Below are positions 8,546-16,772 of a DNA stretch of 64,000 bases, one piece after another; within the stretch, counting starts at the first letter, position 1; each line of letters opens with the position of its first letter. A model generated the notes under the pieces. It was given only the letters and a program-made list of their open reading frames with translations, searched no databases and was not told the DNA's origin. Position numbers and translations under genes: made by a program. This DNA comes from Micromonospora ureilytica (GTDB taxonomy: Bacteria; Actinomycetota; Actinomycetes; Mycobacteriales; Micromonosporaceae), in the NCBI RefSeq assembly GCF_015751765.1, contig NZ_JADOTX010000001.1:1674001-1738000 (forward strand), written 5' to 3'.

Positions 8546-9262
8546 GTGTCGAGCACAGCGCCCCGCGTCACCCACCCCCGCGTCGCCCCGCGCCGAGACG
8601 AGCGCCTGCTGCGGCGACGGCAGGCGCTCGTCGTCGTCCTCACCTTCCTGACCGGGAGCGCCGACGCTCTCGGTTTCCTCGCCCTCGGCGGCGCCTTCGC
8701 CAGCGTGATGACCGGCAACATGGTCCTGCTCGGGCTCTCGGCGGGCCGGGGCGAGGCCGACCTGGCCCTGACGTCGGGCTGCGCCATCGTCAGCTTCATC
8801 GTCGGTGTCCTCGCGGGCGCCCGCGTCGTCGGCTCGGCGCAGCCCGACGATCCGGTCTGGCCACGGCGGGTCACCTGGGCGCTGGTCCTGGAGCTGTCGG
8901 TGTTCGTGGTGTTCGCCGTCGTCTGGGAGGTCACCCTCCACACCGCCGACGCACGCGTCCACCTGGCGCTGCTGATGCTGTCCGCGGTCGCGCTGGGCGT
9001 GCAGAGCAGTGCGATCCAACGCTTCGGCGTGTCCGGCCTGTCCTCCACGTACCTGACCGGCACGCTCACCAGCCTGATCGCCGGCGTCGCCGCGCGCAGC
9101 CCGTGGGCCAGCCTGCGCCCCAAGGCCCAGGTGCTGCTGGCCCTCATGGTCGGTGCGGCGGTCGGCGCCCTGGTCGCCCTGCACCTGCCGGTCGTCGCCC
9201 CGGCCCTGCTGATCGTGCCGCTGGTGCTCGTCATCGCCGTGTCCGGGCGGATGCGGGCCTGA
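8546..9262 (+). CDS. DUF1275 (YoaK-like) membrane protein
   Basis: A 238-aa multispanning membrane protein of the DUF1275 family. After a basic N-terminus it has about six hydrophobic segments, beginning LVVVLTFLTGSADALGFLALGGAFASVMTGN in pieces; the SADALGF and MTGNMV motifs and the later STYLTGTLTSL repeat are diagnostic for the family. The GTG at 8546 is preceded by GGAAGGTGG with good spacing and avoids overlap with the regulator's promoter. The function of the family is not established; a transport role is usually assumed. It may share the GTATAC operator with the divergent regulator. Confidence 0.85.
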   Translation: MSSTAPRVTHPRVAPRRDERLLRRRQALVVVLTFLTGSADALGFLALGGAFASVMTGNMVLLGLSAGRGEADLALTSGCAIVSFIVGVLAGARVVGSAQPDDPVWPRRVTWALVLELSVFVVFAVVWEVTLHTADARVHLALLMLSAVALGVQSSAIQRFGVSGLSSTYLTGTLTSLIAGVAARSPWASLRPKAQVLLALMVGAAVGALVALHLPVVAPALLIVPLVLVIAVSGRMRA

Positions 9263-9265
9263 GCG

Positions 9266-9892
9266 TCAGACGCCGCGAGCGAACAGGGCCAGGCGTACCC
9301 GGTTGGGGCTGTCGGTCTTGGTCATCAGGCTGGTGATGTGGGTCTTGACAGTGGTGACACCGATGTGGAGCTGGTCGGCGATCTCGGTGTTGGACAGGCC
9401 CTCGGCGACCAGGTTCAGCACGTCCCGTTCCCGGGCGGTCAGGCCCGGCAGGGTCGGTGGTGACCCCGGGCGGGCGTGCACCGCGCGCTGCACGAGGCGA
9501 CGCAGCACCTCCGGGCTGAACGGGCTGTCACCGACGGCGGCCCGGCGGATGCCGTCCAGCAGCTCGGTCGGCGGCGCGTCCTTGAGCAGGAACCCGCACG
9601 CTCCGGCGGTCAGCGCGGGGTAGAGGTGGTCGTCGTCGCCGAACGTGGTCAGCACCAGGACGCGGGTGGTGGGGCGTTCGGCGAGGATCCGGCTGGTCGC
9701 GGTGATCCCGTCGACACCGGGCATCCGCAGGTCCATGACGACGACGTCGGGGAGGAGCCGCCCGGCCAACGGAATCGCCTCCCGACCGTTGTCGGCCTCC
9801 CCGACGACCTCGATGTCGGGTTGGGCCTCGCAGAGCATGCGCAGCCCGGCTCGGATGAGGTGCTGGTCGTCGACCAGCAGCACCCGGATCAC
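9266..9892 (-). CDS. NarL/FixJ-type response regulator
   Basis: A 208-aa response regulator. The receiver domain starts VIRVLLVDDQHLIRAG, has the phosphoacceptor Asp in VVVMDLRMPG (about residue 54) and the Lys of FLLKDAPP. The C-terminal LuxR-type helix-turn-helix reads LTARERDVLNLVAEGLSNTEIADQLHIG. The GTG start overlaps the stop of the sensor kinase gene (GTGA), so the pair is translationally coupled, kinase first. The target genes are not known; the following membrane-protein genes lie upstream on the same strand and could be co-regulated. Confidence 0.93.
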   Translation of the reverse strand: MIRVLLVDDQHLIRAGLRMLCEAQPDIEVVGEADNGREAIPLAGRLLPDVVVMDLRMPGVDGITATSRILAERPTTRVLVLTTFGDDDHLYPALTAGACGFLLKDAPPTELLDGIRRAAVGDSPFSPEVLRRLVQRAVHARPGSPPTLPGLTARERDVLNLVAEGLSNTEIADQLHIGVTTVKTHITSLMTKTDSPNRVRLALFARGV

Positions 9893-11127
9893 GCCAGTTC
9901 CGGCGCGGGCGTTCCGGCGGGAGCCTCCCGCTCGCGGGGCACCGCCCCGACCGGCGCGGGGGCCACGGCCGGAAGAACGGTACGGACCCGCCACCCGGTG
10001 TCGGTCGGGCCCGCCTCCAGCCGACCGCCGAGGACCTCGACACGCTCGCGCATCCCGGTGATGCCGTGCCCGCCACCGGCCGGCACGCCCACCGGCACCC
10101 CACCGTGCCCGTTGTCGGTGACCTCCCAGTGCACTGAGCCGTCCCGAACGGCGACCACGAGGTGCGCGAGCGCGGACGTCCCCGCGTGTTTGGCCACGTT
10201 GGTCAGCGCCTCCTGGGTCAGTCGCAGCACCGCCATGCCGCGCACCGCGTCGAGTGCGCCGATCGCCGGGTCGAGGTCGGCCTCCACTGTGACACCCGCC
10301 TGCCGGGCCCGGTCGATCGACGCGCCGATCGCCGCCGGCAGCGCGGAGGGTTCGATCGCGGTCAGCGCCGCGTCACCGCGTACCCCGTCCGGGTTGCGCA
10401 GCACGGCGACCAGCCGGCGCAGCTCGGCGAGGGCCGCGGTGCCGGTGCCGTGCACGTCGTCGAAGACCTCGCCGACCCGGGGGTCCAGGTCGGTGAGCAC
10501 GTGCCGGGCGACGCCGACCCGCAGGACCATCGACGCCACGTGGTGCGCGACGACGTCGTGCAGCTCGCGGGCGATGGCGCTGCGTTCGTCGGCGCGGGCC
10601 GCGCGGCTCTCCGACGTGTGCTGGCGTTGCTCGGCCAGGGCCCGCTCCACGGCCTGGCGACTCAGCTCCCGGTTGGTGCGGATGACGAGGCCGAGCAGCA
10701 CCGGCACGCCGACCTCCAGGGCCAAACCGACGACGCCGGAGGCGACCCGGCGGAGCGGGTCGCCGATGGAGTCGGTCAGGTCGACCACGACCAGCAGCGC
10801 GGCGGCCAACCAGATGGTCCGGGGGCGGCGCGCCCGCATGGTGACCTCGAGCAGGGCCCAACTCGCGCCAACCTGGTTGATGGTGAAGTCGTCGACCAGG
10901 CAGATCGCGACAGTCAGCAGGGCGGCCTGTGCCAGCAGGTTGACCACCGGCCAACGGTGCACCGCCAGCCCCACTGTGAACGCGAGGACCGCGAGGATCC
11001 ACTGTGTCGCGGTGGGTGTGCTGGTGGAGTGCGGGACGAAGAGCAGGTAGCTCAGCCCGGCGAGGTCGAGCAGCACCATCCGCACGAGCGTGTCCCGCAT
11101 GTCGAACAGTCGCCCCGGCCAGCTCAC
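9889..11127 (-). CDS. Sensor histidine kinase, NarL-type partner (HisKA_3)
   Basis: A 412-aa membrane sensor kinase. The N-terminal half has about five to six hydrophobic segments (from LVRMVLLDLAGLSYLLFV to VGLALEVGVPVLLGLVI), a short linker helix, then the dimerisation/phosphoacceptor motif SAIARELHDVVAHHV and an HATPase domain with LTQEALTNVAKHAG (N box) and GHGITGMRERV (G box). The GTG at 11127 is chosen because a TAGGCT minus-10 lies 7 bases upstream, the normal geometry of a leaderless actinobacterial message, although there is no Shine-Dalgarno. ATG at 11082 is a less likely alternative. It pairs with the overlapping response regulator. Confidence 0.9.
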   Translation of the reverse strand: MSWPGRLFDMRDTLVRMVLLDLAGLSYLLFVPHSTSTPTATQWILAVLAFTVGLAVHRWPVVNLLAQAALLTVAICLVDDFTINQVGASWALLEVTMRARRPRTIWLAAALLVVVDLTDSIGDPLRRVASGVVGLALEVGVPVLLGLVIRTNRELSRQAVERALAEQRQHTSESRAARADERSAIARELHDVVAHHVASMVLRVGVARHVLTDLDPRVGEVFDDVHGTGTAALAELRRLVAVLRNPDGVRGDAALTAIEPSALPAAIGASIDRARQAGVTVEADLDPAIGALDAVRGMAVLRLTQEALTNVAKHAGTSALAHLVVAVRDGSVHWEVTDNGHGGVPVGVPAGGGHGITGMRERVEVLGGRLEAGPTDTGWRVRTVLPAVAPAPVGAVPREREAPAGTPAPELA

Positions 11128-11132
11128 GGTGG

Positions 11133-11585
11133 TCAGCCTAGGTGCTCCGGGCCGGTGGCGACGGCCGTGGACCGCCGCCACCGGGGCCGGACCGCGAGGT
11201 ACGCGGCCAGGCCGAGCGGTCCGAGCAGGATGGTCAGCAGCAGCACCGGAGCCATCACCAGCGCAGGCACCCCCCGATCCCGGCTGTCCAACCACGCCCA
11301 CCGGCCGACGAACAGATCGAACGCGATCATGTGCGCCCAACCCGCCGCCGCCCCGTCGGAGGTACCGAGCAGGTCGCGCACCCCGGCCAGGGTCGGCGAC
11401 GTCACGGCCGGCAGCACGTCGCCGAACGCCGGCAGCACCAGCAGCGCGTAGATCACCACGACCGGCAGCACGATCAGCGGCGAGGCGATGATCCGGGCGG
11501 TCCACGACCAGCGCGGCAGCAGGATCATCAGCGCCCAGAACGGCGCGGCCACCGCGAACGTGAGGGAGAACAGCGTCTCGGTCAC
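11133..11585 (-). CDS. ABA4-like family membrane protein (DUF4281)
   Basis: A 150-aa protein with four hydrophobic segments. The motifs SLTFAVAAPFWALMILLP and the later WAHMIAFDLFVGRW (split here) are those of the ABA4-like family, named after the plant neoxanthin-synthesis protein; in bacteria its biochemical role is unclear. The GTG start overlaps the stop of the upstream 308-aa membrane protein (GTGA), which decides the start. It ends six bases before the histidine kinase start codon. A role in carotenoid or membrane physiology is only a family-based guess. Confidence 0.8.
   Translation of the reverse strand: MTETLFSLTFAVAAPFWALMILLPRWSWTARIIASPLIVLPVVVIYALLVLPAFGDVLPAVTSPTLAGVRDLLGTSDGAAAGWAHMIAFDLFVGRWAWLDSRDRGVPALVMAPVLLLTILLGPLGLAAYLAVRPRWRRSTAVATGPEHLG
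11135..11140 (-). promoter_or_regulatory. Leaderless-type minus-10 (TAGGCT) for the histidine kinase gene
   Basis: On the minus strand TAGGCT is followed by 7 bases and then GTG. This TANNNT-to-start distance puts the transcription start at the first base of the start codon. It lies just inside the 3' end of the upstream ABA4-like gene, so the two-component pair can be transcribed on its own. Confidence 0.45.
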
Positions 11586-12508
11586 GCTGCCAACGCCAGT
11601 TCCGGGCGACGTCGGCGGGCCAGCACCAGGCCGGTCGCGGTCGCCGTCGCGACCGCCAGGGCCGCGACCGCGGCGAGCGTCACGGCGTCCGGCCGCAGCA
11701 GCGGCTGTCCGCGCAGGGCCTGCCAGGTCAACAGCACGGTGAGTACGCCGTACGCGCCGCCCGCGACGGCAAGCAACCGGGCGCGGGTGCGCTCGTCCCA
11801 CCGTGCCGCGAACCGGGTCAGCAGGATCGCCAGGATCGGCAGCGCCTGCAGGGCGTGCAGCCCCACGAAGTGCCCGATCCGCAGGTCACCGCCCGTGGTG
11901 CTCCAGCCGACCACCGGCAACCCCGGTCCACCGTCGAGCACGCCGACGCTGTGCGCCCCACCGATCCCCTCGATCCCCGGGTCCTGCATCGGCAGTGCCA
12001 TCGGCACCGCCGCGAGCATGCCCAGCAGGGACAGGCCGAGTCCCCACCCGACGGCGGTGGCGGCGACCCGGTCGGGGATCCGCTGGATCAGGACCACGAT
12101 CCCGATGACGAGGTGCGCGAAGAACAGCACCCCGATCGCCGCGCCCATCGCCGCGAACAGCGCGGTGTTCAGGGGGGTGCTGGAGTTGAAGTGGCTGGTC
12201 TGCCCGCGGAGCACCTGACCGATGAGCCACGCATTCTCGACGACCGCCACCGCGACGATGACGACGACCGCCCTCTCGACGGCCCGGCTGCGTCGCGGCA
12301 ACAGGGAGAGCATCCAGGCGAGCGTCGCGCCGTACAGCACGAAGGACACCGCGAACTTGAACGGCTTGAGCCAGATCGGCGCCCCGGTGAGGACGCGTGA
12401 GTCGACGACGATGCCGACCAGAGCGACGACGCCGCACACCGCCATCACGGATACCAGGAACATCAGCGGGCGGCTCCAGCGCGTCGCCCGGCGCACATCG
12501 GTAGTCAT
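11582..12508 (-). CDS. Multispanning membrane protein, unknown function
   Basis: A 308-aa integral membrane protein with about eight hydrophobic segments and no recognised catalytic motif. Notable conserved-looking pieces are WLKPFKFAVSFVLYGATLAW, NAWLIGQVLRGQTSHFN and RIGHFVGLHALQALPI, each with a membrane-embedded His, Gln or Lys; similar unannotated proteins occur next to ABA4-like genes in actinobacteria. The ATG at 12508 gives the short basic start MTTDVRRATRWSRPL before helix 1. It is the first gene of a coupled run leading to the ABA4-like protein and the kinase/regulator pair. No Shine-Dalgarno is obvious. Confidence 0.65.
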   Translation of the reverse strand: MTTDVRRATRWSRPLMFLVSVMAVCGVVALVGIVVDSRVLTGAPIWLKPFKFAVSFVLYGATLAWMLSLLPRRSRAVERAVVVIVAVAVVENAWLIGQVLRGQTSHFNSSTPLNTALFAAMGAAIGVLFFAHLVIGIVVLIQRIPDRVAATAVGWGLGLSLLGMLAAVPMALPMQDPGIEGIGGAHSVGVLDGGPGLPVVGWSTTGGDLRIGHFVGLHALQALPILAILLTRFAARWDERTRARLLAVAGGAYGVLTVLLTWQALRGQPLLRPDAVTLAAVAALAVATATATGLVLARRRRPELALAA

Positions 12509-12675
12509 GTCTGTAGATGTTCGTTGCCGCGCCCGCCGATCGCGTCCGACCGCGAGCCCCGGTTGCGGCCGATGGTCGGAGCGCGCCTCCTCCCTGGGTA
12601 GGAGACGAAACCGGGCGAGGCCCGTCCCCGGTGCTGGCACAATGGCCGGCCTGCCGACGGGACGGAGAGCGACAA

Positions 12676-13425
12676 GTGACGCCCAATGAGGACCAGGTTC
12701 GGCCGAACGAAACCACTGTGCCGCTGCTGCACTGCGCGGTGCCGGAGGAGACCGTGGCGTTCTGGAGGGCGCTGGGGTTCGAGGTGGCCTACGAACAGCT
12801 CAAGCCCTACGTGTACCTGGCCTTCACGTGGAGTGGGTTTCAATTGCACTACGGCCCCGCGCCGAAGGATCTGGACCCGGCGAAGGAGCATTCCGGCGGC
12901 TGTCTGGTGATGGTGGACGCGGTCGCGGCGTACCACGCGGCGTTCACCGAGGCGATGCGCCGCAGCTACGGCAAGGTGTTGGTCAAGGGGCTGCCCCGGG
13001 TGACCCGCTACCGGGCCGGGGCGTCGCGGTTCAGCATCGTCGACCCGTCCGGCAACACAATCGTCTTCATCCAGCGGGACGAGCCGGAGGACGTGGAGTA
13101 CGGCGGGTCGAAGGACCTCGATGGGCTGGCCCGGGTGCTCGACAACGCGCGGATCCTGCGCGAGTTCAAGATGGACGACCGGGCGGCCTACCGGGCTCTC
13201 GACTCGGGGATGCGCCGTCGTGCCGAGGACGCGCCGGTGGTCGAGCAGGCGATGGCGCTGGCCGGCCTTATCGAACTGGCGACCGCGTTGGAGAAGGCCG
13301 ACCGGGTGCCCGAGTGGGGCGCCCGCCTCCAGGCGCTGACCCTGACTCTCGAGCAGCGGGAGCAGGTGGAGCAGTACGTCGCCGACCCGACCCTGCTCAC
13401 GCCATGGTGGACGGACGCGACCTGA
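12676..13425 (+). CDS. VOC (glyoxalase-fold) protein with C-terminal helical extension
   Basis: A 249-aa protein. Residues about 15-120 form a vicinal-oxygen-chelate domain (VPLLHCAVPEETVAFWRALGF, later FSIVDPSGNTIVFIQ), as in bleomycin-resistance/glyoxalase-like proteins. The remaining roughly 110 residues are predicted helical (LDGLARVLDNARILREFKMDD and on) and are found in a subset of the family. The GTG at 12676 has GGAGAG nine bases upstream; a longer frame overlaps the divergent gene's promoter. The VOC part looks like one half-domain set, so a dimer would be needed for a closed site. Substrate unknown; drug sequestration is only one possibility. Confidence 0.8.
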   Translation: MTPNEDQVRPNETTVPLLHCAVPEETVAFWRALGFEVAYEQLKPYVYLAFTWSGFQLHYGPAPKDLDPAKEHSGGCLVMVDAVAAYHAAFTEAMRRSYGKVLVKGLPRVTRYRAGASRFSIVDPSGNTIVFIQRDEPEDVEYGGSKDLDGLARVLDNARILREFKMDDRAAYRALDSGMRRRAEDAPVVEQAMALAGLIELATALEKADRVPEWGARLQALTLTLEQREQVEQYVADPTLLTPWWTDAT

Positions 13426-13465
13426 CGTCGCAACGGGCGAGCTTGCGGCGCACACCGAACCCGGG

Positions 13466-14791
13466 CTAAGGTGACGGGATCCATTCCAGCACACGGCAGT
13501 CGGGCCGCCGATACATCCAGAGAGCATTGTCGTCTGGCAGGATCTTGCGCGCCTCAGTCGGGCCGAGCAACTCCCGAATCGTCTGAGAGTCACACATCAC
13601 GATGTTGTGCTCGGCGACGGGCAGGCGTGTGCTCGTCTGCATGATGAGCTCCAGCGTCCTACCGTATTTTTCGGCGGTGACGACCACACGACTGAGTGTC
13701 TCCTTGACCGCCGCCTCCTCCCGCCGTTGGGTCCGCAAGATGCCTACCCGTGCGAGACGTTCGTGGTACTCGAAGAGAGTAGTGCTGTACGGAACAGCGG
13801 ATTCCGACATGTCGGTGCTGGAGCCTGTTGCGTCAAAACGAGCCTGAAAGTAGTTGGCGCCCAATGCCTCCTCTCGCAGCTCTTCAATCTCTTCGAGCCG
13901 CAGAGCGGCCAAGCGTTCCCTGTTGATCACGAATCGTCCGGCGAGCCGGTCACCGCCGGCCGCCCCCACTGTCACCTTGGGGCGATCCTTCTGTTTCGTG
14001 CCACCCCGGTAGAGTTCCGCTTCAACCTCCCGCTCCACCCCTGCGGAGGTAGGCCCGGCTGGCAGGAACTTGTCGGCCGATCGCGGGGTGGTGGTAATCG
14101 CGAGTTGACCGTCGTAGACAAGGGGGACGTTTCCGGACTGGGCATCGAGGACAAGTCGCCAGATGAAATTCCACTCCTCTGACGTCTCGTAGTCTCGGGG
14201 CCGGAACCGCGCTTCTATGTCGGCCGCGCTGAGCGGTGTGCCGGCTCGGCGGTGGTTGCGCACCGCCTCCCACACCTGATCGAAAATCGCATGGTCGGTA
14301 GGTAGCGAGCGGTTGGCGACGGCATGCTCGACGTAAGTCTCGAGTTTGCGGAGAAAATGCTTGTTGACTTCGGTAAGTGACCAGGTCAACGGGGGCGACG
14401 CATGTTCGTTCCTCTGGCAGACCGAATCTACGAGCCGAAGGTAGCCTTCTTCGATCTTCGCCACCCGCTCGGGGCTGACCCTGCGAAAACCTTCCACGAC
14501 GGCGGCCTGAGTCACCGGTGATCCGGCCGCGTCAAGGCGGGCTGCTCGCCGAATGAACCCTGTACGCAGAGCCGTCCAGAAGACACCTCCCTCGACCTTT
14601 GCGGCCTGGTGGAAGATGTTCGCGTTGTTGAGGTCGGAATCGACAATGGTCAGACTTTGGCAATGCAACGCGCTGACCCGCATGTACATGTCTATGTCGG
14701 CTGGGCTCTGTAGGTCTTCCTCCGCAGCGTGAGCTTGGAGGAACATCGGCATGATCGAGTGTTCCATCGGCCGTTCGATAATCATGCTCAA
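13466..14791 (-). CDS. Unrecognised 441-aa protein, third gene of an atypical three-gene cassette
   Basis: I do not recognise this protein's family. It is soluble, with mixed alpha/beta composition and no signal peptide. The N-terminal part contains HCQSLTIVDSDLNNANIF followed by FWTALRTGFIRRAARL, which recalls uncharacterised proteins carrying a D-S/N-x-L-x-x motif near their start. Residues about 280-340 are strongly helical and charged (RLAALRLEEIEELREEAL), and the C-terminus is rich in Trp, Arg and Pro. A GAGAGG ribosome site lies just before the ATG, 15 bases after the stop of the 2H-like gene, so it belongs to the same operon. Base composition is visibly less GC-rich than the neighbours and codon choice is looser, suggesting horizontal acquisition. 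Confidence 0.75.
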   Translation of the reverse strand: MSMIIERPMEHSIMPMFLQAHAAEEDLQSPADIDMYMRVSALHCQSLTIVDSDLNNANIFHQAAKVEGGVFWTALRTGFIRRAARLDAAGSPVTQAAVVEGFRRVSPERVAKIEEGYLRLVDSVCQRNEHASPPLTWSLTEVNKHFLRKLETYVEHAVANRSLPTDHAIFDQVWEAVRNHRRAGTPLSAADIEARFRPRDYETSEEWNFIWRLVLDAQSGNVPLVYDGQLAITTTPRSADKFLPAGPTSAGVEREVEAELYRGGTKQKDRPKVTVGAAGGDRLAGRFVINRERLAALRLEEIEELREEALGANYFQARFDATGSSTDMSESAVPYSTTLFEYHERLARVGILRTQRREEAAVKETLSRVVVTAEKYGRTLELIMQTSTRLPVAEHNIVMCDSQTIRELLGPTEARKILPDDNALWMYRRPDCRVLEWIPSP

Positions 14792-14806
14792 CCTCTCATG
14801 CGACAG

Positions 14807-15547
14807 TCAGCGCAGGAAATCGGTAAGCGGCCACGCCCTTGTTGTGCTGAGGGGCAAGTCGGTGTCGTCGTAGGTTGCGACCCGAAGCGCGTCAGGGAGA
14901 AGAGGTGTCGTGAAGGTCGCCTGCGAGAGTTCGAGTCGAATTGCCTCCAAGGCGCCGGTCTCCGATAGATCGCCTTGCTTGACTCTCCCTATCACCAGGT
15001 ACAGATCGGGGTCCCGGTCATGCGCTTGCTTGTGATATCGGTGAACGACACCAAATTTCTGGAGGTCTCGCCGAATCCGCTCCAACTCCTCGGTCGGCTG
15101 ACCCGATTCGTCGACGGGCCAGCCCATCAGGATGACCTGGTTCGCGTTGGTCGTGAGGGTTCGGGTGTACAGCCGCTGACCTCTGCTCGTCACACCCAGG
15201 TCACGATTCGGGAAGCCTCCGAACTGGATCTGCGGCGGGTGCTGCCCCAGTGTCGTGTTCAGGTAGGCGCACAGACCAGCGATGTCCGGGCGGCCCGAGC
15301 CGGAAGCGCGCAGCTCCGTGAGTTCCTGGGGAGGCTGAACTCGGCCGAAGGACTCGAGTCCGATGATCGTGGCATGCACATCGGGCATGGGCCTCGGCTG
15401 GAACAGCCCTCCAAGCAGTTCAACCAAGCGCCGTTGAACTCCGCCGACGTAGTCGCCCAAGCCTGATGGTTTGCTCTCCGCATAGAAGGCAACCAACGTT
15501 GCATGGCGATCCACTTCGTCCCTCCCTGGGGTTCTCGGTCTGGTCAT
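14807..15547 (-). CDS. 2H-phosphoesterase-like protein with an apparently degenerate second motif
   Basis: A 246-aa cytoplasmic protein. DVHATIIGLESF (His58, Thr60) has the H-x-T signature of the 2H phosphoesterase/RNA-ligase-like superfamily. About 125 residues later, where a second H-x-T would be expected, the sequence is DLYLVIGRVKQG, with no histidine; nearby histidines are in VVHRYHK (169, 172). The flanking secondary-structure pattern (GWPVDES, then LERIRRDLQKFG, then the beta strand) fits the fold. If so, it may bind rather than cleave a nucleotide, or use other residues. Its ATG overlaps the stop of the membrane-protein gene upstream (ATGA), so expression is coupled. The family call is tentative. 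Confidence 0.6.
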   Translation of the reverse strand: MTRPRTPGRDEVDRHATLVAFYAESKPSGLGDYVGGVQRRLVELLGGLFQPRPMPDVHATIIGLESFGRVQPPQELTELRASGSGRPDIAGLCAYLNTTLGQHPPQIQFGGFPNRDLGVTSRGQRLYTRTLTTNANQVILMGWPVDESGQPTEELERIRRDLQKFGVVHRYHKQAHDRDPDLYLVIGRVKQGDLSETGALEAIRLELSQATFTTPLLPDALRVATYDDTDLPLSTTRAWPLTDFLR

Positions 15548-16287
15548 GCTTCGGGTGTCCCGGTGCCTGTGCCGGGACCAGGCACGGTGCCTTGCTGGCC
15601 GTCCGTTGCCCTCTCACCCTGGACAGATTTGACTTCTACGCCGTTTATCTGGGCGGTATTAATGTTGTCGTTCTGCAAGACCGACCAGGCATTCAAGAGG
15701 GCTCCCCCCAAGTGCTCGGTCATGGTCTCATTCCGTGAAACAGCTCGTGCGAAGTCGACCGATGCTGTTGCGCGGATCGCCGATTGCACGAAGTCGCGAA
15801 ATTCGGCGTCGCGACGAACGACCTCGAGCTCGACTCCGGCGCGTTCGAGTTCGAGGCTGGTGCGGGTGTTCTCCGCCTCGATCGCGGCCCATCGCGCCTT
15901 TACTTCCAGCTCTCTCATCCGGGCAGCGGACAGCGCCTCGTGCCCCGACCTCAACGTGTGGATCAATATCCGGGCAGTCAGCCCGAGCGCAACAGCGCCC
16001 CCACCGATCCCCGCCAATGTTGGATCCAGTCCCGTAATTGTCTGACCCAGCGCGTGCAATTCCAGCACTATGCTGTGCGAGGTGTCTGACCTGGTTACTC
16101 GGACGCCGTGTTGGCGTTGGCGCGGCGTTCCGATGAGGGCGGGAATGTCGGACCAGAACGCTTGCTCGTAGATGGTTCGAACGGCATCAAGGAGGCCGGA
16201 GAGGTCTTCGACGAGGAGGAACTCGTAATCTAGGTAGATGCGCAACGCACTCGGCTCATCGGTTTGCGCAACGCTGACCGAGGTCAT
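15544..16287 (-). CDS. Membrane-anchored coiled-coil protein, first gene of the three-gene cassette
   Basis: A 247-aa protein of no named family. Residues 13-85 look like a small alpha/beta domain (LRIYLDYEFLLVEDLSGLLDAV, broken here, then a basic stretch and HSIVLELHAL), followed by one glycine-rich hydrophobic segment at about 89-111 and a long charged helix at about 116-165 likely to form a coiled coil (RELEVKARWAAIEAENTRTS). The tail is low-complexity Gly/Pro/Thr. Uncharacterised proteins with this order (small domain, single membrane helix, coiled coil) are common in bacterial accessory regions. The ATG at 16287 has GGAG six bases upstream. It leads the operon and may tether the complex to the membrane; that is inference. 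Confidence 0.7.
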   Translation of the reverse strand: MTSVSVAQTDEPSALRIYLDYEFLLVEDLSGLLDAVRTIYEQAFWSDIPALIGTPRQRQHGVRVTRSDTSHSIVLELHALGQTITGLDPTLAGIGGGAVALGLTARILIHTLRSGHEALSAARMRELEVKARWAAIEAENTRTSLELERAGVELEVVRRDAEFRDFVQSAIRATASVDFARAVSRNETMTEHLGGALLNAWSVLQNDNINTAQINGVEVKSVQGERATDGQQGTVPGPGTGTGTPEA

Positions 16288-16772
16288 GCAGCTCCAATGA
16301 GTTGGGGGAGTTGAGGGGCCCGGCAGGTGGAACTTGATTGGGTTTCGCAGAGAGGTGCGCAAGCGGCGACATAGTCAACCTCTACACGCTGGCCGCGCGA
16401 AACGCAACGCTTGGCCGATCGTCCAGAGGGAACTCAACGACCGGCACCGCCTTTAGGGGGATCGGTAACTGTTAATGCCGCTTTGCGGAGGGCTGTGTTG
16501 CTTGTCCCTCCGAACACGGGACCGGCGCTGCCGAAGGCCCGAAGCGGGCCTGCCGCCCGCGCGTCGGTCAGCCCGACCGCGGACTTCGTGCCCTGACGTG
16601 CCGGAAGTCCGCTTCGCCATATGCCACATCGGTGTGTACGTCTGGTCGTTTCCTGGAACGGCACGAAATTACCGCTTTAGGGTAAGTGCGACCAACACGC
16701 CTAGCTGTTCCGATAGCTTTCGAAGCAGAGGAAAACTCGTATTCCTCCCTTCGGGTGCTTAAGGAGTCAGTA
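16288..16772. repeat. Divergent intergenic region with a 9-bp inverted repeat and possible dispersed repeat
   Basis: No gene is supported in this 485-base stretch. It holds an exact inverted repeat, GCGGACTTC at 16579-16587 and GAAGTCCGC at 16604-16612, with a 16-base loop. The part at 16434-16664 can be read as a 76-codon frame on the minus strand whose translation (for example FGGTSNTALRKAALTVTDPP) resembles small spurious ORFs I associate with repeated intergenic sequences of related actinomycetes; I cannot verify this here. The last 40 bases carry the leader and AAGGAG ribosome site of the downstream gene. Confidence 0.35.

Noticed and set aside
16411..16596. 61-codon plus-strand ORF in the gap before the beta-propeller gene
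   Set aside because: No ribosome site, no recognisable protein features, and it ends inside the loop of an inverted repeat; more likely part of a repeated non-coding sequence.
13466..16772. Prophage or integrative-element boundaries around the atypical cassette
   Set aside because: I found no integrase, tRNA gene, or convincing flanking direct repeat, so I do not call a mobile element.
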